From assembly GCA_949752795.1 (NCBI GenBank), contig OX457056.1:91720942-91784941 (forward strand): a stretch of 64,000 nucleotides of DNA. The letters run 5' to 3'. The position numbers and the translations under genes are program-made. Positions within the stretch are counted from its first letter, which is position 1, and each line of letters opens with the position of its first letter. The stretch is from Hyperoodon ampullatus. Lineage: Eukaryota > Chordata > Mammalia > Artiodactyla > Ziphiidae. The notes under the pieces are model-generated. The model searched no databases, had not been told where the DNA came from, and saw only the letters and a program-made list of their open reading frames with translations. Shown in pieces: positions 43,833 to 55,933 of this stretch.

Positions 43833-46184
43833 AGAAATGATAGCATACATTACTTCATTAATTTCCTCTTCCACTATCTAGACTGCTTTTAATCTTTTAA
43901 AGCTATGTATCAATTAAGATTTGTAATCTTTTATAATTTCCTTTATTCAAATTTGAACATTACATGTCCTTGAAATGAAAGATAAAAAATTTATAGGCAA
44001 TCAATCTAACCATCATGTATTTTTTATCTCATTAGATTAACTTATCACCTCTCTCAACCTTAACTGTTCATAAAAATCTCAGTTCAACTAAGACATATAA
44101 AAGGAAATGATTTTCAATTCTCCACACACTTTCCAAGTAAAATATAGACATAGAAAAACTAAAGATACCATGCTCCCCAAAGTGAATCTCTATTTTGTTA
44201 AATGTATAATTACTCAATAATTTTCCCCCTTAAGATGGTCTTACACTAATTCAGCTGCCTGTTTAAAAGTTCAATTAAAGAAAAGAATAGAATCTTAAAA
44301 AATATAAAAGAATACGTTTTCTTTGGCTCAAGATTATCAAAATACAATTGCTGTATTTCTAAAATAGCAAAGGCCATTTCCTCCTTCATTTTTTAAAAGT
44401 TTCTTTTACTTATTGAAAGATGTTAGATTCAGATTTGACAATTTTGTCTAGCGGAGAGAAAATTACACCTATTTAAATATCTAATTCAATTAATTTAGCC
44501 AAGAAGCATTAGTCAATTAAAACAATATGCTCCTGTTCACAGTAGCTACATCTTTCATTAAGTGAGCAGCTTTATAATACTGAGGAGTTTGAGAACTACT
44601 TCATGAGGATGGAAGCAAATTATGTACCTACACAATCACATGTGTATTCCAGGGCTGCCTCGTGCATCCTAGAAAGGGAGGTGTATGGTGCATGCAAGGT
44701 ATGACACTAATAACATTTATATATTGTGCAGATACAACCATTCATTACATTAACAAAATAATAAAAATGAAATAGCAAGAAAAGAGATTTGTTGTATAAT
44801 ACTTGTTCCATTTTTATAACATAAAAGCAGGTCAATCAACTGTTTCTTTTGCAGTAATTCTTACCAATGATTTAGAATTTAGATGAGGGCCATGAAAATG
44901 GCCTGCATTTGCATTTATCATTCAACAGATTCTAACATATACTCTGCATGAAGTTCAGTTTCTCTGTACTTAACATTCACTATTCAATGCAGATCTCTTG
45001 CTTTTTACATTGCCTCATGCTTTCCAAGGAAATTTTCCCTGAAACGAATGGGTGAAGGTAAAAGCACAAGGTGAGCTAACATGGGGACCACCTGGAACAC
45101 AGCTGCTCTTCTGTACATGATTAGAATCATGTCTCCAAATGGAAGGAGCACCTAGAGAGAGAAGAATCTGTGGATGCTATGCTGCCCAAGATGAGACAAA
45201 GCTGGTTTCTGTTTTTCCAAGTAAAAGGCCAAGGATTGTTAACCTCGTGGGTTCAGGTGCTGTGCACAAGGCCACTCAGGATCAGGTGAGACTAAGGTCA
45301 CCCCCAGTGACTTCTGTGAAGCCTCAAGACAGGACACCACATTTATCCTTAAATGAGCAGAATCTTCTAGCAACATTTAGTATCACTTTTCAGAGAAAGT
45401 AGAAGGCTGCAGAAAGAGTGGGCTGCAGCGGGAAGCTGTTGCTTATTTCTACACTGGCCAAAATGATGTTCCTGCTGGTGACAGCAATTTCATTTGTGAG
45501 AAATTATAAGCTGCTGTGGCAAAACAATTAGTGCAGCCATTCCCTTCCAGGGAAGTGCATCCACTGTCGCAAAATGCATCCTTTCACAACAAAAGAGGTT
45601 TTCAGAGTTGAAAGCATTCTAAAGTCATCTTATTTTGTATGTCTTCATCTGATGGTGGAAGCCAGTTGTCATGGTGGCCAGAAACTACGCTGAGCTGCAC
45701 GTGAGGTGGATGACTGAACACTTGACAACATCTCCCCAAATCATCCATCAGCCTAGAAGGAGCCCCACCTTCCTTTCTTCTGAGGCATCAATCAGAGCAA
45801 AGATGGTCTCAGGTTGCAGCAGCTATGCATGGTCTGGAAGGTTCTCTCTATTTGCCATTTTCTTCATAATCCATCTATCACGTGACCTCTTATTTCCCCA
45901 AGTAAGTGGCTCTCAGCCAAAAACATGATCCATGTTAGTGCAGGATCAAGAACAAAAAGCTGACATTTTCATCTCAGGCCAACTATATTGAAAGATTACT
46001 AAGTAATAGATAAAAAATTCACAAAATAGAAGAACTGTAAAGGGAGCAGCCATGAGCATCAGCTGCAAAACTCTCTCCTTCTTTAATGGAAAAAAAATTC
46101 TGCCTTCTAAATCCTAAACTGATTAGAGCCTTTTCTTCTGCATAAGCTGGGTTCCAGTGTTGACCTGTTGAATCCAGGTCAGCA
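43833..46184. other. Anonymous AT-rich block
   Basis: About 2.3 kb is the longest stretch without a repeat I can name. No reading frame is convincing; frames at 45139-45402 and 45671-45928 have no domain. It could hold old unrecognised repeats or conserved non-coding DNA; the sequence alone does not decide. Confidence 0.45.
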
Positions 46185-46225
46185 TGATATGCTATCACTT
46201 ATCTGTGGAATCTAAAACAAAAAAA
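46185..46225 (+). mobile_element. Short L1 3'-UTR-like scrap
   Basis: ATATGCTATCACTTATCTGT followed by GGAATCTAAAACAAAAAAAG matches the sense-strand L1 3' UTR word (ATATCACTTATATGTGGAATC type). It abuts an L1 on the opposite strand, so it may be part of an inverted (twin-primed) insertion or an independent scrap. Confidence 0.5.
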
Positions 46226-46239
46226 GAAGAAGATACAAA

Positions 46240-48480
46240 AAAACACTTCTCTTTCTAATTGTTCATGGTACATAGAGAGAAATACAGTTGGTTTTGTACA
46301 TTGATCATGTATCTTGCAACCATGCTAAACTCACTTAATAGTTCTAGGAACTTTTTTAGAATCCTTGGCATTTTCTATGTAGAGAATCATGTCATCTGTG
46401 AATAAAGGCAATTTTATTGCTTTCTTTCCAGTCTATATGGCTTTATGTCTTTTTCTTGCCTTATTGCACTGACCAGGATGATGCTGAATAGGAACTGTGA
46501 AAGTAGCCAGCCTTACCTTGTTCCCAGTCTTAGAGGAGAAGCATCCAGTCTTTCATCCTTAAATATGATGCTAGCTATAGTTTTGTTTTTTTAATAAATT
46601 TATTTATTTTCTATTTATTTATTTTTGGCTGCGTTGGGTCTTTGTTGCTGGGTGCAGGCTTTCTCTAGTTGTGGCGAGCGGGGGCTACTCTTTGTTGCGG
46701 TGCATGGGCTTCTCATTGTGGTGTCTTCTCTTGTTGTGGAGCATGGGCTCTAGGCATGCAGGCTTCAGTAGTTGTGGCACGCAGGCTCATTAGTTGTGGC
46801 TCGCGGGCTCTAGAGTGCAGGCTCAGTAGTTGTGACACATGGGTTTAGTTGCTCCGCAGCATGTGGGATCTTCCCAGACCAGGGCTCGAACCCGTGTCCC
46901 CTGCACTGGCAGGCTGATTCTTAACCACTGTGGCACCAGGGAAGTCCTTATAGTTTTATTTTTAATAGATACTCTTTATCAGCTTGGGTTTTTGTCATGA
47001 ATGTATGTTGAGTTTTGTTGAATTTTTTGCATTAAAGTGATCTTATGCTTTTTCTTCTTTAGTCTATTAATATAATATGGTGAGTTATGTTGATTATTTT
47101 AGAATATTGAACTAATCTTGTATTCCCAGGATAAACCACTTCTCCCAACCCTTGCTTTAGTAGGGATATGTTATATTTTATACATAGCTGGATTTGAATC
47201 ATCAATATTTTGTTGGGGATTTTTGTGCCTGTGTTCACAAGAGACATTGAGCTAAAGTTTTCTCCTCCTCCTTCCTCCTCTTTTCTTTTTAACGCCCCTA
47301 GTTTTGCATGCAAATTATGTTGGCCTCATGGAATGAATAGAGATAGTGTAAAATTGGTATTATTTCTTCCTCAAATATTTGGCAGAATTCACCAGTGAAG
47401 TCACCTAGGCTTGAAGTTTTCCTTGTTGGCAGGTTTTTAACTTGAATTTTATTTCTTTAATATATGTGAAACTACTCAGGTTATCTATTTCTTCTTGTGT
47501 AAGTTTTGGCAATTTGTGTCTTTCAAAGAATTGGTCCATTTCATCCAAGTTGTTGAATTTATAGGCGTAGAATTATTTACAGTATTCTCTTGTCATATTT
47601 GTAATGCTGTGGGATCTTTCACGATATCCCCTCTTTTGTTCCTGATATCGGTAATTCATGTGTGTGTGTGTCTCTCTCACAACTCAGTCTAGATTTTATT
47701 CATCTTTTCAAAGAACCAGCTTTTGATCCCACTGATTTTCTCTGTTGTTTTTCTGTTTTCATTTCCATTAGTATCTGCTGTTTATTGTTTCCTTCATTCT
47801 GCTTGCTTTGGGTTTAATTTACTCTTCTTTTTTCTAGCTTCTTAAGGTACAATATTAGATCTTTACCTGAGGCCATTCTTCTTTACTAATACATTGTAAT
47901 GTTTTAAATTTAATATTTTTATTTCACGTATTAATTTTCCTATAAACACTGCCTTAGTTGCATCCCACAGATCTTGATATGTTCAAGTATTTTACAGTTT
48001 CCCTTGGATAATTTCTATTTATCTATTTTCAAGTTCTTTGCCTCCTCTGTTATCTCCATTCTGCTATTGAACCATTCCATGGGGCTTTTTATTTCAGTTA
48101 TTATCAGATTTGAGGTCTAAAATATTCATTTGATTTTTTTCTTATAGTTTTATTTATTTGCTGAAAACTTCATTCTTTCACCTCATTTCAAGAGTGTTTG
48201 CCTTTACTTCATACAGCATAGATTTAATAACTACTTTAAAATCTTTATCTGATAGTTCCAACATCTGAGTCATTTTGGGGTTGGAATGTGTTTACTGTAT
48301 TTTCTCATGAGAATTGTTGAGATTTTTTTCCTGCTTCTTTGTATGTTGCATAATATCAGAATATACCCTGAACACTTTGAATATTTTCTATTGAGTCTTT
48401 GGGTCCTGTTTAAATCCTATAGAGAATGTTGATGTTTTTGTTTTAGCAAACAATCAATCTGTTTAGATTCAGAGTGAACT
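46240..48480 (-). mobile_element. Old L1M, RT to ORF1 side, antisense, split by SINE
   Basis: Sequence on the minus strand runs from the end of RT (active-site codons at 46391-46402 read FTDD rather than FADD) through RT and endonuclease to ORF1/5' sequence near 48.4 kb. Landmarks: GTTTTGTACATTGATCATGT, GGCAGAATTCACCAGTGAAG, GGTCCATTTCATCCAAGTTG, TTGCATCCCACAGATCTTGA. The 3' end is missing. There are many stops. A SINE at 46592-46947 lies inside. The right boundary is uncertain and may reach about 49,000. Confidence 0.8.
46576..46964 (-). mobile_element. CHR-type SINE (long form) inside L1M
   Basis: The body is about 46592-46947, antisense, full length: reversed tail with AATAAATTTATTTATTTT, then TTTTTGGCTGCGTTGGGTC, modules such as TCTAGTTGTGGCGAGCGGGG, and the reversed head CACCAGGGAAGTCC. 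Flanks TATAGTTTTGTTTTTT (46576-46591) and TATAGTTTTATTTTTA (46949-46964) form a TSD of about 15 bp with one internal mismatch. Confidence 0.92.
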
Positions 48481-49185
48481 CCTGATACACCTTTATGTGT
48501 TGTGGCTTCAACGTCAGTTTAGTGTTCAAAGCCTTTGCTGTACTATTTGAGTCTGCAACATGTGAGCATCACTCAGGTCGGGACTCAGAGGTGGTTTACA
48601 AGCTCTGCAAGCCTTTGGTATGTTGCTTCAGATCCATTACATGCATGTGCAATTCAGTGATGAGTCCAGGATTTGATACACAAGCAAGGGGGTCTCTTTG
48701 TTCAGTTCCTTTCTTTCTGGGATATCACACGCTCTCTAGCTCCAAGGGGTCCCTTTTCCTGGTCCTGTAGTAGAAAACTGGATTTGTATTCTCCCTGCAC
48801 TGTCCACCTTAAGGGCATAGGAGTGAGAGACCACAAAGTCCACTTGTCAGAGAGAAAGGTATGCTCTCAGAGATTTGGGTGTCCATATTTTAGACCTGAG
48901 ATTTAACTGTCTCAGTGATTTGGGTACAGTCTCTGCTACCATGACAGAAATATAGCTTCCTGATGGGGGTTTGCCTCAGAGTAGGATTGAGAGAGTAAAA
49001 AGAGAGGAAAATAAAGGGAAGGAGTATTTCTTCCCCATGCTTTGACATGCAAGGGTTCCACTTCCTGGTCCTCTAGCCAAAAAGTGAGGGCTTTTCTCAG
49101 CTTTTTTTTTTTTTTTTGTCTACACTCTCTGCACAATTCTAGGATTCAGGCTGCTTTCAAGTGTAAACTGGAAGGTATGGTGGAT
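48481..49185. other. Possible L1M 5' region or anonymous DNA
   Basis: The T/G-rich text continues the L1 antisense look but I cannot match it to a known segment. A 16-nt T run is at 49,102-49,117. No gene is recognised. Confidence 0.35.
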
Positions 49186-49267
49186 GAAAGAGAGGAAAGA
49201 AAAAAAAAGAAAGAAAGAGAAAGAAAGAAAGAAAGAAGAAAGAAAGAAAGAAAGAAAGAAAGGGAAG
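49186..49267 (+). repeat. Polypurine (GAAA)n tract, 82 bp
   Basis: The plus strand is uninterrupted purine, mostly GAAA units with a few GAA and GGAAA variants. It drives a Lys/Glu/Arg-rich frame (49042-49407) that is not a gene. Confidence 0.95.
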
Positions 49268-49639
49268 TCTACCCTGTACCAGTCATTCTTCAAGATTTAA
49301 TTTTTCTCCCCAGTATGCCTGCTATTATTTACTCTTCAGTGTTCTCAGATAGTTTTATATATTCTGTCCAAAGCTGCAATCAGGGAGATAGGGTAGAGCA
49401 TGCTTAATCCATCATAACCACTCAAAGTTAATTTTGTGTATAAGGTATTTTCTTTTTTCTCATGGACTTTAGAATCTAACCTAAGATTTAAGATTCACTC
49501 CCACTCTCTTTTTTTTCCTCTCTTATTATAGCAGCTTTTTTCAAAGTGTTATCAGATTTTGCTAGCTGTCATTTCTTATGTGAAGGCACTGAAGGTTGTA
49601 AAGGGACTCGCAAATAATGGGAACATTGTGTCACGTAAG
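49268..49639. other. Anonymous spacer
   Basis: C/T-rich DNA with no recognised gene or repeat. Confidence 0.4.
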
Positions 49640-49865
49640 AGGGTGGGGTTTGGTGTCAGAAGCAGTTGGATCAAGTCCAGTCCTGCTATTTATCAGCTAG
49701 GAGGTCTTGAGCAAGTTATCGAATCTGTCTGAACTGCAGTTTTCTCATCTGTAAAATAAGAATCATTACACAAACTTCATAAGATTGTTGTGAGGATTAA
49801 ATCAGACATTACGTGTGTAGTGCCTGTCAGTGCTAGGCACATAAGACATGGTAACTATTTTTATT
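49640..49865 (+). mobile_element. MIR SINE
   Basis: GGTTTGGTGTCAGAAGCAGT, CAGTCCTGCTATTTATCAGC, GGTCTTGAGCAAGTTATCG, GCAGTTTTCTCATCTGTAAA, AAGATTGTTGTGAGGATTAA and TGCTAGGCACATAAGACATG give a nearly complete MIR on the plus strand. Confidence 0.9.
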
Positions 49866-51659
49866 GTCAGGAACAGTTTGCATTTTTCATGTTTCTTTAA
49901 CCAATTCTAGCCAAAAGACATTCTCTTTTGCTTTGTGGTCTTGTTTCAGTGCTCATTATACCAGTAATAATCAGACCTCATTCAAGATCATTGCAAACTA
50001 TGGATTAAATCAGTCAGAAGCATCTTGAAAATGAAGATTCATAAGGAATCTGTTTGCTTGTGTATTTTTTGAGGATGTGGTTATGGCAGATGGCAGCGAC
50101 CCAACAACCAGCAAAAAACAACGTCTTCCAGAGAAACATTTACCAGAGGTTTGACCACCCAGAACCCAAGAATCAAAATAGCTGTGGAAGCACAAAGGAG
50201 GGCAGAGAGCACAGTGACATCTTCTACCTTTAGCAGAAATCTTTTAGCACAGTAGTTTGCTTTAATATTGTAGCTTGGACTCACTTATTTCTTTGTTCCC
50301 TGAAATATCCTGATACCAATTATTTTCTATTCATCAATCCTCATTGTAAGTTTAAAAGCTTGTCACTGCTTGGAATTTCTTTGTTGAAACTGAAGAAGCA
50401 TTTTTAATAATTCAGCCTTCTTTGGGCCCCCTAATTATCTTTTTCCATTTTCTAATTAGTGGTCACACTGTTCTTTTTTTTTTTTTCACCTCTTTTTAAT
50501 GTTCTATTGCCTCTCTCATATCTGGCAAGTTATAACTTGCTTCTGCATTGGCTTCTTGAATTTTTTCTTCTTGCTAGCTCTCTTGTTTATGAGCTTATAA
50601 TGCTTGCTTGGGACTTTTTAATTGCACTCTATTTGAACACAAATGGCTTCCAAACTTTTTATTCTTCACATTTCTACAAGTTATAGAGTCAAATTTAACT
50701 AGAGAAGAATATCGCAAGTTCTCTAGAGCAGAACACAGAATAATACAGCATTCCATTAGTTTTTAGCACCCACACTAGAAATTTCACTTGCTGTTAATTC
50801 TTTTCTATTCCATTGCTATTGCTACTGCATTCAAAATTTCTGCCATTATTTCAAAAGTGCCAAAATAAAGCAATGATTCCTTCCACAGGGAAACGTAGGG
50901 CTGAAAATTGAGCTGACTGCTAATAAAGGAAAAGTATCGGTTATACTGAATGTTGAAATTCCACATCAACCAATAATCAAGTGTCTATTGTCTATATGAG
51001 TGCCTACTGTATACCTAGCAATGTACGAAAATGAAAATGAAATATGTCAAAAGCTCCTCCCTTCTCTATACCATCTCCTGCTTCCTTTCATTCTAGCTAA
51101 CCAATTTTTATCCCAAATACTCCTTCTTGAAAAACATGAACCTTAAAAACTTCTCAAATTTGACTTTCCAGCCCCCGAGAATGTGTAGGTACAAAGAATC
51201 CTGAGAGTCCAAAGTGTGGGCCACCAGAACCCCGCTATGCAAATGTGGAAATGTCACTCAGGTTTGTGAGCAGAACTGGCTTGTGAGGGAAGATATCGTG
51301 GAGCTCTTCTGTTTTGGCTGAACAGTCAGGAAATCTTCCATGAAACTGGTGTATGTGATTCATTTCACTTTTTTAAAAATGGTATTATTGTGATGGTAAG
51401 GGGAGGAGTGAACATCTGAAAAGAGACCTGCATTAGCAAAACATTCTGAGCCGTGATCTGCGTTTATTGCTGCCTTTTGTTATTTCCAAGTTTGTTAAGC
51501 TTTTGTAGTCAGCTAAGAAAAAATATATCTTAAATTGATAATGTTGTGTTAAAAATAAATTCCTAACAAAGATAATAAAAATATATGTCTCTGTAACTGG
51601 CTGTCAAATCTAAGCTAAGAATTTTTTTTCTTCCCAAACTATTGGAGTAATTGGTCTTG
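49866..51659. other. Anonymous AT-rich DNA
   Basis: About 1.8 kb without a recognised feature. A TACTGTATACCTAGCAATGT patch near 51,005 hints at an L2/MIR tail. Frames of 61-75 codons have no domain. Confidence 0.45.
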
Positions 51660-52209
51660 AAACAGCCCTCCTGTTGAAAACAGCTATAAAACTGGAAAAG
51701 GTATACAAAACACCGAATTTCTTTGACTACAGGAATGCAGAACTATGATCCCAGGGTAAAGGAAAGCAAAGGAGGTGAGCCCCACAACCGGCCCAGCACT
51801 TCCTGGACTGGGGTGCAGGAAGCAGAACGGTCATGGACACTGGTCATCTCAGAAAGTGGAGGGACACAGATTAGAATGCAGACACTGAGTAGGCTGGCAC
51901 TGATGGGGCCCACCTGGTCTGCAGAGCACTGCCCCATCCATTGTCATGACCTTCTTGAAGCAAACTGCAAGGAAAAGTGAAAATATTTGGCCTAAAGCCT
52001 TAAAGAGCAACACTGGCTCCAAAGTCCCCTGCCTGCCAGGTTAGCCAAGGCTTGTTGGGCCTTCACTAAAATTTAACTTCTAGCTTTACCCAATACTCTT
52101 CCCTCTTCCAATAGAAGTGTTGATCACAGGAAAACATCTTCCATCCTCAAACTCCATCTCGGCTTTGCTTACAGAGATTCCAACCTGCCATACTGGTGAA
52201 TTCTAACAT
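51660..52209 (+). mobile_element. Possible old L1 5' region
   Basis: AAACAGCTATAAAACTGG and ACACCGAATTTC with scattered GC-rich text resemble the 5' part of old L1 elements. It precedes L1M ORF2 on the same strand, but the match is weak. Confidence 0.35.
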
Positions 52210-53740
52210 TTAAGCAGGAAATAATAACAATCTTATACACACTCAGGAAACAGGAGAAAAGAACACTCCTGATCTATATTATATGGCCAGCAGATACCAA
52301 AATCTGACAAGGGCATTAGAAGAAAACCAAAGATCAATATCCCTCATAAACATGTATGTAAAAATCAAATTTCATTGACTATGTTAACAACAGAGCTAAA
52401 TCATATGACCATCTCAATAGATGCAGAAAGAGCTTTTTACAGATTTCAACATGACCTTGTGATTAAAAATTCTAAACAAAATAGAAATAGAAAAGAATAT
52501 CTTCATCTGATAAAGGGCAGCTATGAAAAATCTACATGTAACATGATATTTAATGGTGAAAGAATTAATTTTTTCCTCCTAAAAGATCAGGAATGAAGCA
52601 AAGCTGCCTTATCTTTTACTCTATTCAGCATTAGACTGGAAGTTCTAACCAGTTCAATAAGGCAACAGAAGAAAATAAAAGGCAAAAAGTCTGGAAAGAA
52701 AGAAGTATAACTGTCTTTATTCACAGACAACATGTGTATGTATAAAATTCTAATAAATATATAGAAAATGTTCAAACAATTCAGTGAATTTAGTAATGTT
52801 GTAGGGTACAAGGTCAATACACTAAAATCAAATGTGTTTATTTATACCAGCAACAAAAACCTGGAAAATACATTTAAAAACAAAACCATTTATAATAACA
52901 AACAATGCTAAAATACTTAAGGATAAATGTAATGAAAAACACACATTATCTCTGATGAAACCTGAGAAATTAAAGACTGAAATAATTGGAGAGTAATCTT
53001 ACATTCATAAATTAGAAGACTTGATTTTATTAAGGTGTCATTTCTCCCCAAACTGATCTATAGATTGAAAGCAATGTCAATCAGAATCCCAACAGGCTTT
53101 TTTTGTAGTAATTAATAAGCTGATTCTAAAATCTATATAGAAATGGTAGGTATAGAATAGCCAGAGCAATCTTGCAAAGAAGATCAAAATTTGAAGGCTT
53201 ACACTACTTGATTTCATGACCTAGTATAAAGCTATAGAAATCAAGACAATATGTTGTTGGTGAAATGCTAGACATGTAGATCAATACAGACCAATCAGTA
53301 TAGTCTGGAAATAGACATATATGGCCAATTGATTTTGACTAAGTCATCAAGGAAATTCAGTGAGAAATGATAACAGGTGGTGTTGGAACAACTAGATATC
53401 ATAAGGGGGAAAAAATCTCAACTTTTAACTCATACCGTATAGAAAAATTAACTTAAAATACATTATAGAACCATGCATAGAAGTTAAAACTCTAAAACTT
53501 CTGAAAGAAAACATGTAAGAAAATTTTCACAATCTTAGAAAAGGAAAAGATTTTATAGACAGGACACCAAAACCAAACAATAATAGAAAAAAATTCATAA
53601 ATTAAATTTGCATCAAAATTAAATTTTTCTCTTCTTTGAAAGACATTAAAAAATAAAAAAGCAAGCTACACACTGGGAGAAAATAATTGCAATACAAATA
53701 CCTAACAAAGAACTTATTTTAAAAACTCAGAATTTTTTTT
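52210..53740 (+). mobile_element. Old L1M ORF2 region (segment 1 of 3)
   Basis: Sense-strand L1M sequence from the RT core onward: ACCAAAATCTGACAAGGGCA, GACCATCTCAATAGATGCAG (RT motif A region), GATTTCATGACCTAGTATAA, GGTGGTGTTGGAACAACTAG, AGTTAAAACTCTAAAACTTC. Stops and indels throughout. It is interrupted at about 53,740 by a minus-strand L1 and resumes at 54,490. It is the host layer of the 52-58.5-kb stack. Confidence 0.85.
52375..52596 (+). pseudogene. L1M ORF2 RT fragment
   Basis: A 73-codon open piece contains HMTISIDAERAFYRFQHDL, the decayed RT motif A (SIDAEKAFD type), and ends in DQE where the frame stops. It is part of the broken L1M ORF2. Neighbouring frames carry the rest. Confidence 0.75.
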
Positions 53741-54490
53741 CTTTTCCATTATATTTTATTACAGGATGTTGAATAAATTTCCCTATGCTATAGAGTAGGA
53801 CCTTGTTGTTTATCTGTTTTATGCATGGTAGCTTTTATCTGCTAATCCCAAACTACTAATTTATCCCTCCTCTACCCCCTTTCCCCTTTGGTAACCATAA
53901 GTTTGTTTTCTAAGTCTGTGAGTCTATTTCTGTTTTGTAAATAAGTACATTTGTACTATATTTTAGATTCTCCATATGAGTGATATCATATGGTATTTGC
54001 CTTTTTCTGACTTACTTCACTTAGTATGATAATCTCTAGGTACACCCATGTTGCTGCAAATGGCACTATTTCATTCTTTTTATAGCTGAGTTGTATTCCA
54101 TTGTATATATGTACCACATATTCTTTATCTATTCCTCTGTCAATGGACATTTAGGTTGCCTCCATGTCTTGGTTATTGTGAATAGTGCTGCTATGAATAT
54201 TGGGGTGCATGTATCTTTTAGAATTAGAGTTTTCTCCAAGTATATGCCCAGAAGTGGGGTTGCTGGATAGTATGGTAACTCTATTTTTAGTTTTTTAAGA
54301 AACCTTCATACTGTTTTCTATAATGGCTGCACCAATTTACATTCCCATCAACACTGCGGGAAGGTTCCCTTTCCTCCACACTATCTCCCACATTTGTTAT
54401 TTGTAGACTTTTTAATGATGGTCATTCTGGCTAGTGTTAGGTGATACCACATGGCAGTTTTGATTTTCATCTCTCTTATAATTAACGATG
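53741..54490 (-). mobile_element. L1 3' fragment nested in L1M
   Basis: Antisense 3' UTR and ORF2 C-terminal sequence: TTTCCCTATGCTATAGAGTA, CCCTTTGGTAACCATAAGTT, TTACTTCACTTAGTATGATA, TGTACCACATATTCTTTATC, ATTTACATTCCCATCAACAC. The flanks AAAAACTCAGAATTTTTTTT (53721-53740) and AAAAACAGTGAAATTTTT (from 54491) look like a decayed TSD within the L1M. Confidence 0.88.
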
Positions 54491-54790
54491 AAAAACAGTG
54501 AAATTTTTAAAAAGGGAAAAATATCTGAACAGGTACTTCACAAGGAGATAAAAAAAATAACCAGGAAGCAATGAAAAATGCTCAATATCAATCGTTATGA
54601 AAATGCAAATCAAAAATATGAGATACAACTTTACATGCACTAGGATGCTATAATAAAAAAACTGATAAGAACAAGTGTTGGTGAGAATATGGAGAAATTA
54701 AAAACCTCAGACACTAATGGTGGGAATGTAAAATGGCATAGCCACTATGGAAAAAAATTTAGTAGTTCCTCAAAATGTTAAAAACAGAGA
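54491..54790 (+). mobile_element. Old L1M (segment 2 of 3)
   Basis: L1M resumes: AATATCTGAACAGGTACTTC, GAAAATGCAAATCAAAAATA, GGTGAGAATATGGAGAAATT, GGTGGGAATGTAAAATGGCA, ending TTCCTCAAAATGTTAAAAAC. It stops at about 54,790 where the younger L1 begins. The next expected L1M part (about 250 bp) is not found downstream. Confidence 0.85.
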
Positions 54791-54933
54791 AACCGAGCTC
54801 TGCTCACCAGGGCAACAGCCAGCTCTACCTTCCACCAGTCCTTCCCATCAGGAAACTTCCACAAGCCTTTTAGATAGCCTCATCCACCAGAGGGCAGACA
54901 GCAGAAGCAAGAAGAGCTACAATCCTGCAGCCT

Positions 54934-55623
54934 GTGGAACAAAAACCACATTCAAAGAAAGATAGACAAGACGAAAGGCAGAGAGCTATGTACCACATGA
55001 AAGAACAAGATAAAACCCCAGAAAAGCAACTAAATGAAATGGAGATAGGCAGTCTTCCAGAAAAAGAATTCAGAATAATGATAGTGAAGATGATCCAGGA
55101 CCTCGGAAAAAGAATGGAGGCAAAGATTGAGAAGATGCAAGAAATGTTTAACAAAGATCTAGAAGAATTAAAGAATAAACAAACAGAGATTAACAATACA
55201 ATAACTGATATGAAAAATATACTAGAAGGAATCAATAACAGAATAACTGAGGCAGAAGAATGGATAAGTGACCTGGAAGACAGAATGGTGGAATTCACTG
55301 CTGCGGAACAGAATAAAAAAAAAAGAATGAAAAGAAATGAGGACAGCCTAAGAGACCTCTGGGACAACATTAAATGCAACAACATTCACATTATAGGGGT
55401 CCCAGAAGGAGAAGAGAGAGAGAAAGGACCTGAGAAAATATTTGAAGAGATTATAGTCAAAAACTTCCCTAACATGGAAAAGGAAATAGCCACCCAAGTC
55501 CAGGAAGCACAGAGAGTCCCATACAGGATAAACCCAAGGAGAAACAAGCCAACACACATAGTAATCAAATTGGCAAAAATTAAAGACAATGAAAAATTAT
55601 TGAAAGCAGCGAGGGAAATATGA
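54934..55623 (+). pseudogene. L1 ORF1 (ORF1p-like), truncated by nonsense codon
   Basis: A 229-codon frame encodes most of ORF1p, the trimeric RNA-binding chaperone that coats L1 RNA in cytoplasmic RNPs. Visible parts: a basic N-terminus, a coiled coil at about residues 45-125 (heptads with MIQDLGKRMEAKIEKM, LEELKNKQTEINNTI, NRITEAEEWISDLEDRM), then the RRM-like domain (NNIHIIGVPEGEE, RNKPTHIVIKLAKIKDNEK). The frame ends with TGA at 55621-55623, where the C-terminal domain should continue. That sequence is present downstream to about 55,875 but in shifted frames. Usual ORF1p length is roughly 330-380 residues. Confidence 0.9.
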
Positions 55624-55933
55624 CAAATAACATACAAGGGAACTCCCATAAAGTTTAACAACTGATTTCTCAGCAGAAACACTACAAGCCAGAAGGGAGT
55701 GGCATGATATACTTAAAGTGATGAAAGGGAAGAACCTACAACCAAGATTATTCTACCCATCAAGGATGTCATTCAGATTTGATGGAGAAATCAAAAGCTT
55801 TACAGACAAGCAAAAGCAAGAGAATTCAGCACCACCAAACCAGCTCTACAACAAATGCTAAAGGAACTTCTTTAAGTGGGAAACACAAGAGAAGAAAAGG
55901 ACCTACAAAAACAAACTCAAAACAATTTAAAAA

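Noticed and set aside
45139..45928. Possible processed pseudogene
   Set aside because: Frames give no similarity that I recognise, there is no poly(A) remnant or TSD, and no consistent codon pattern.
54870..55385. 171-codon minus-strand frame, Ser/Phe/Ile-rich
   Set aside because: It is the antisense shadow of the ORF1 coiled-coil region of the L1 at 54791.
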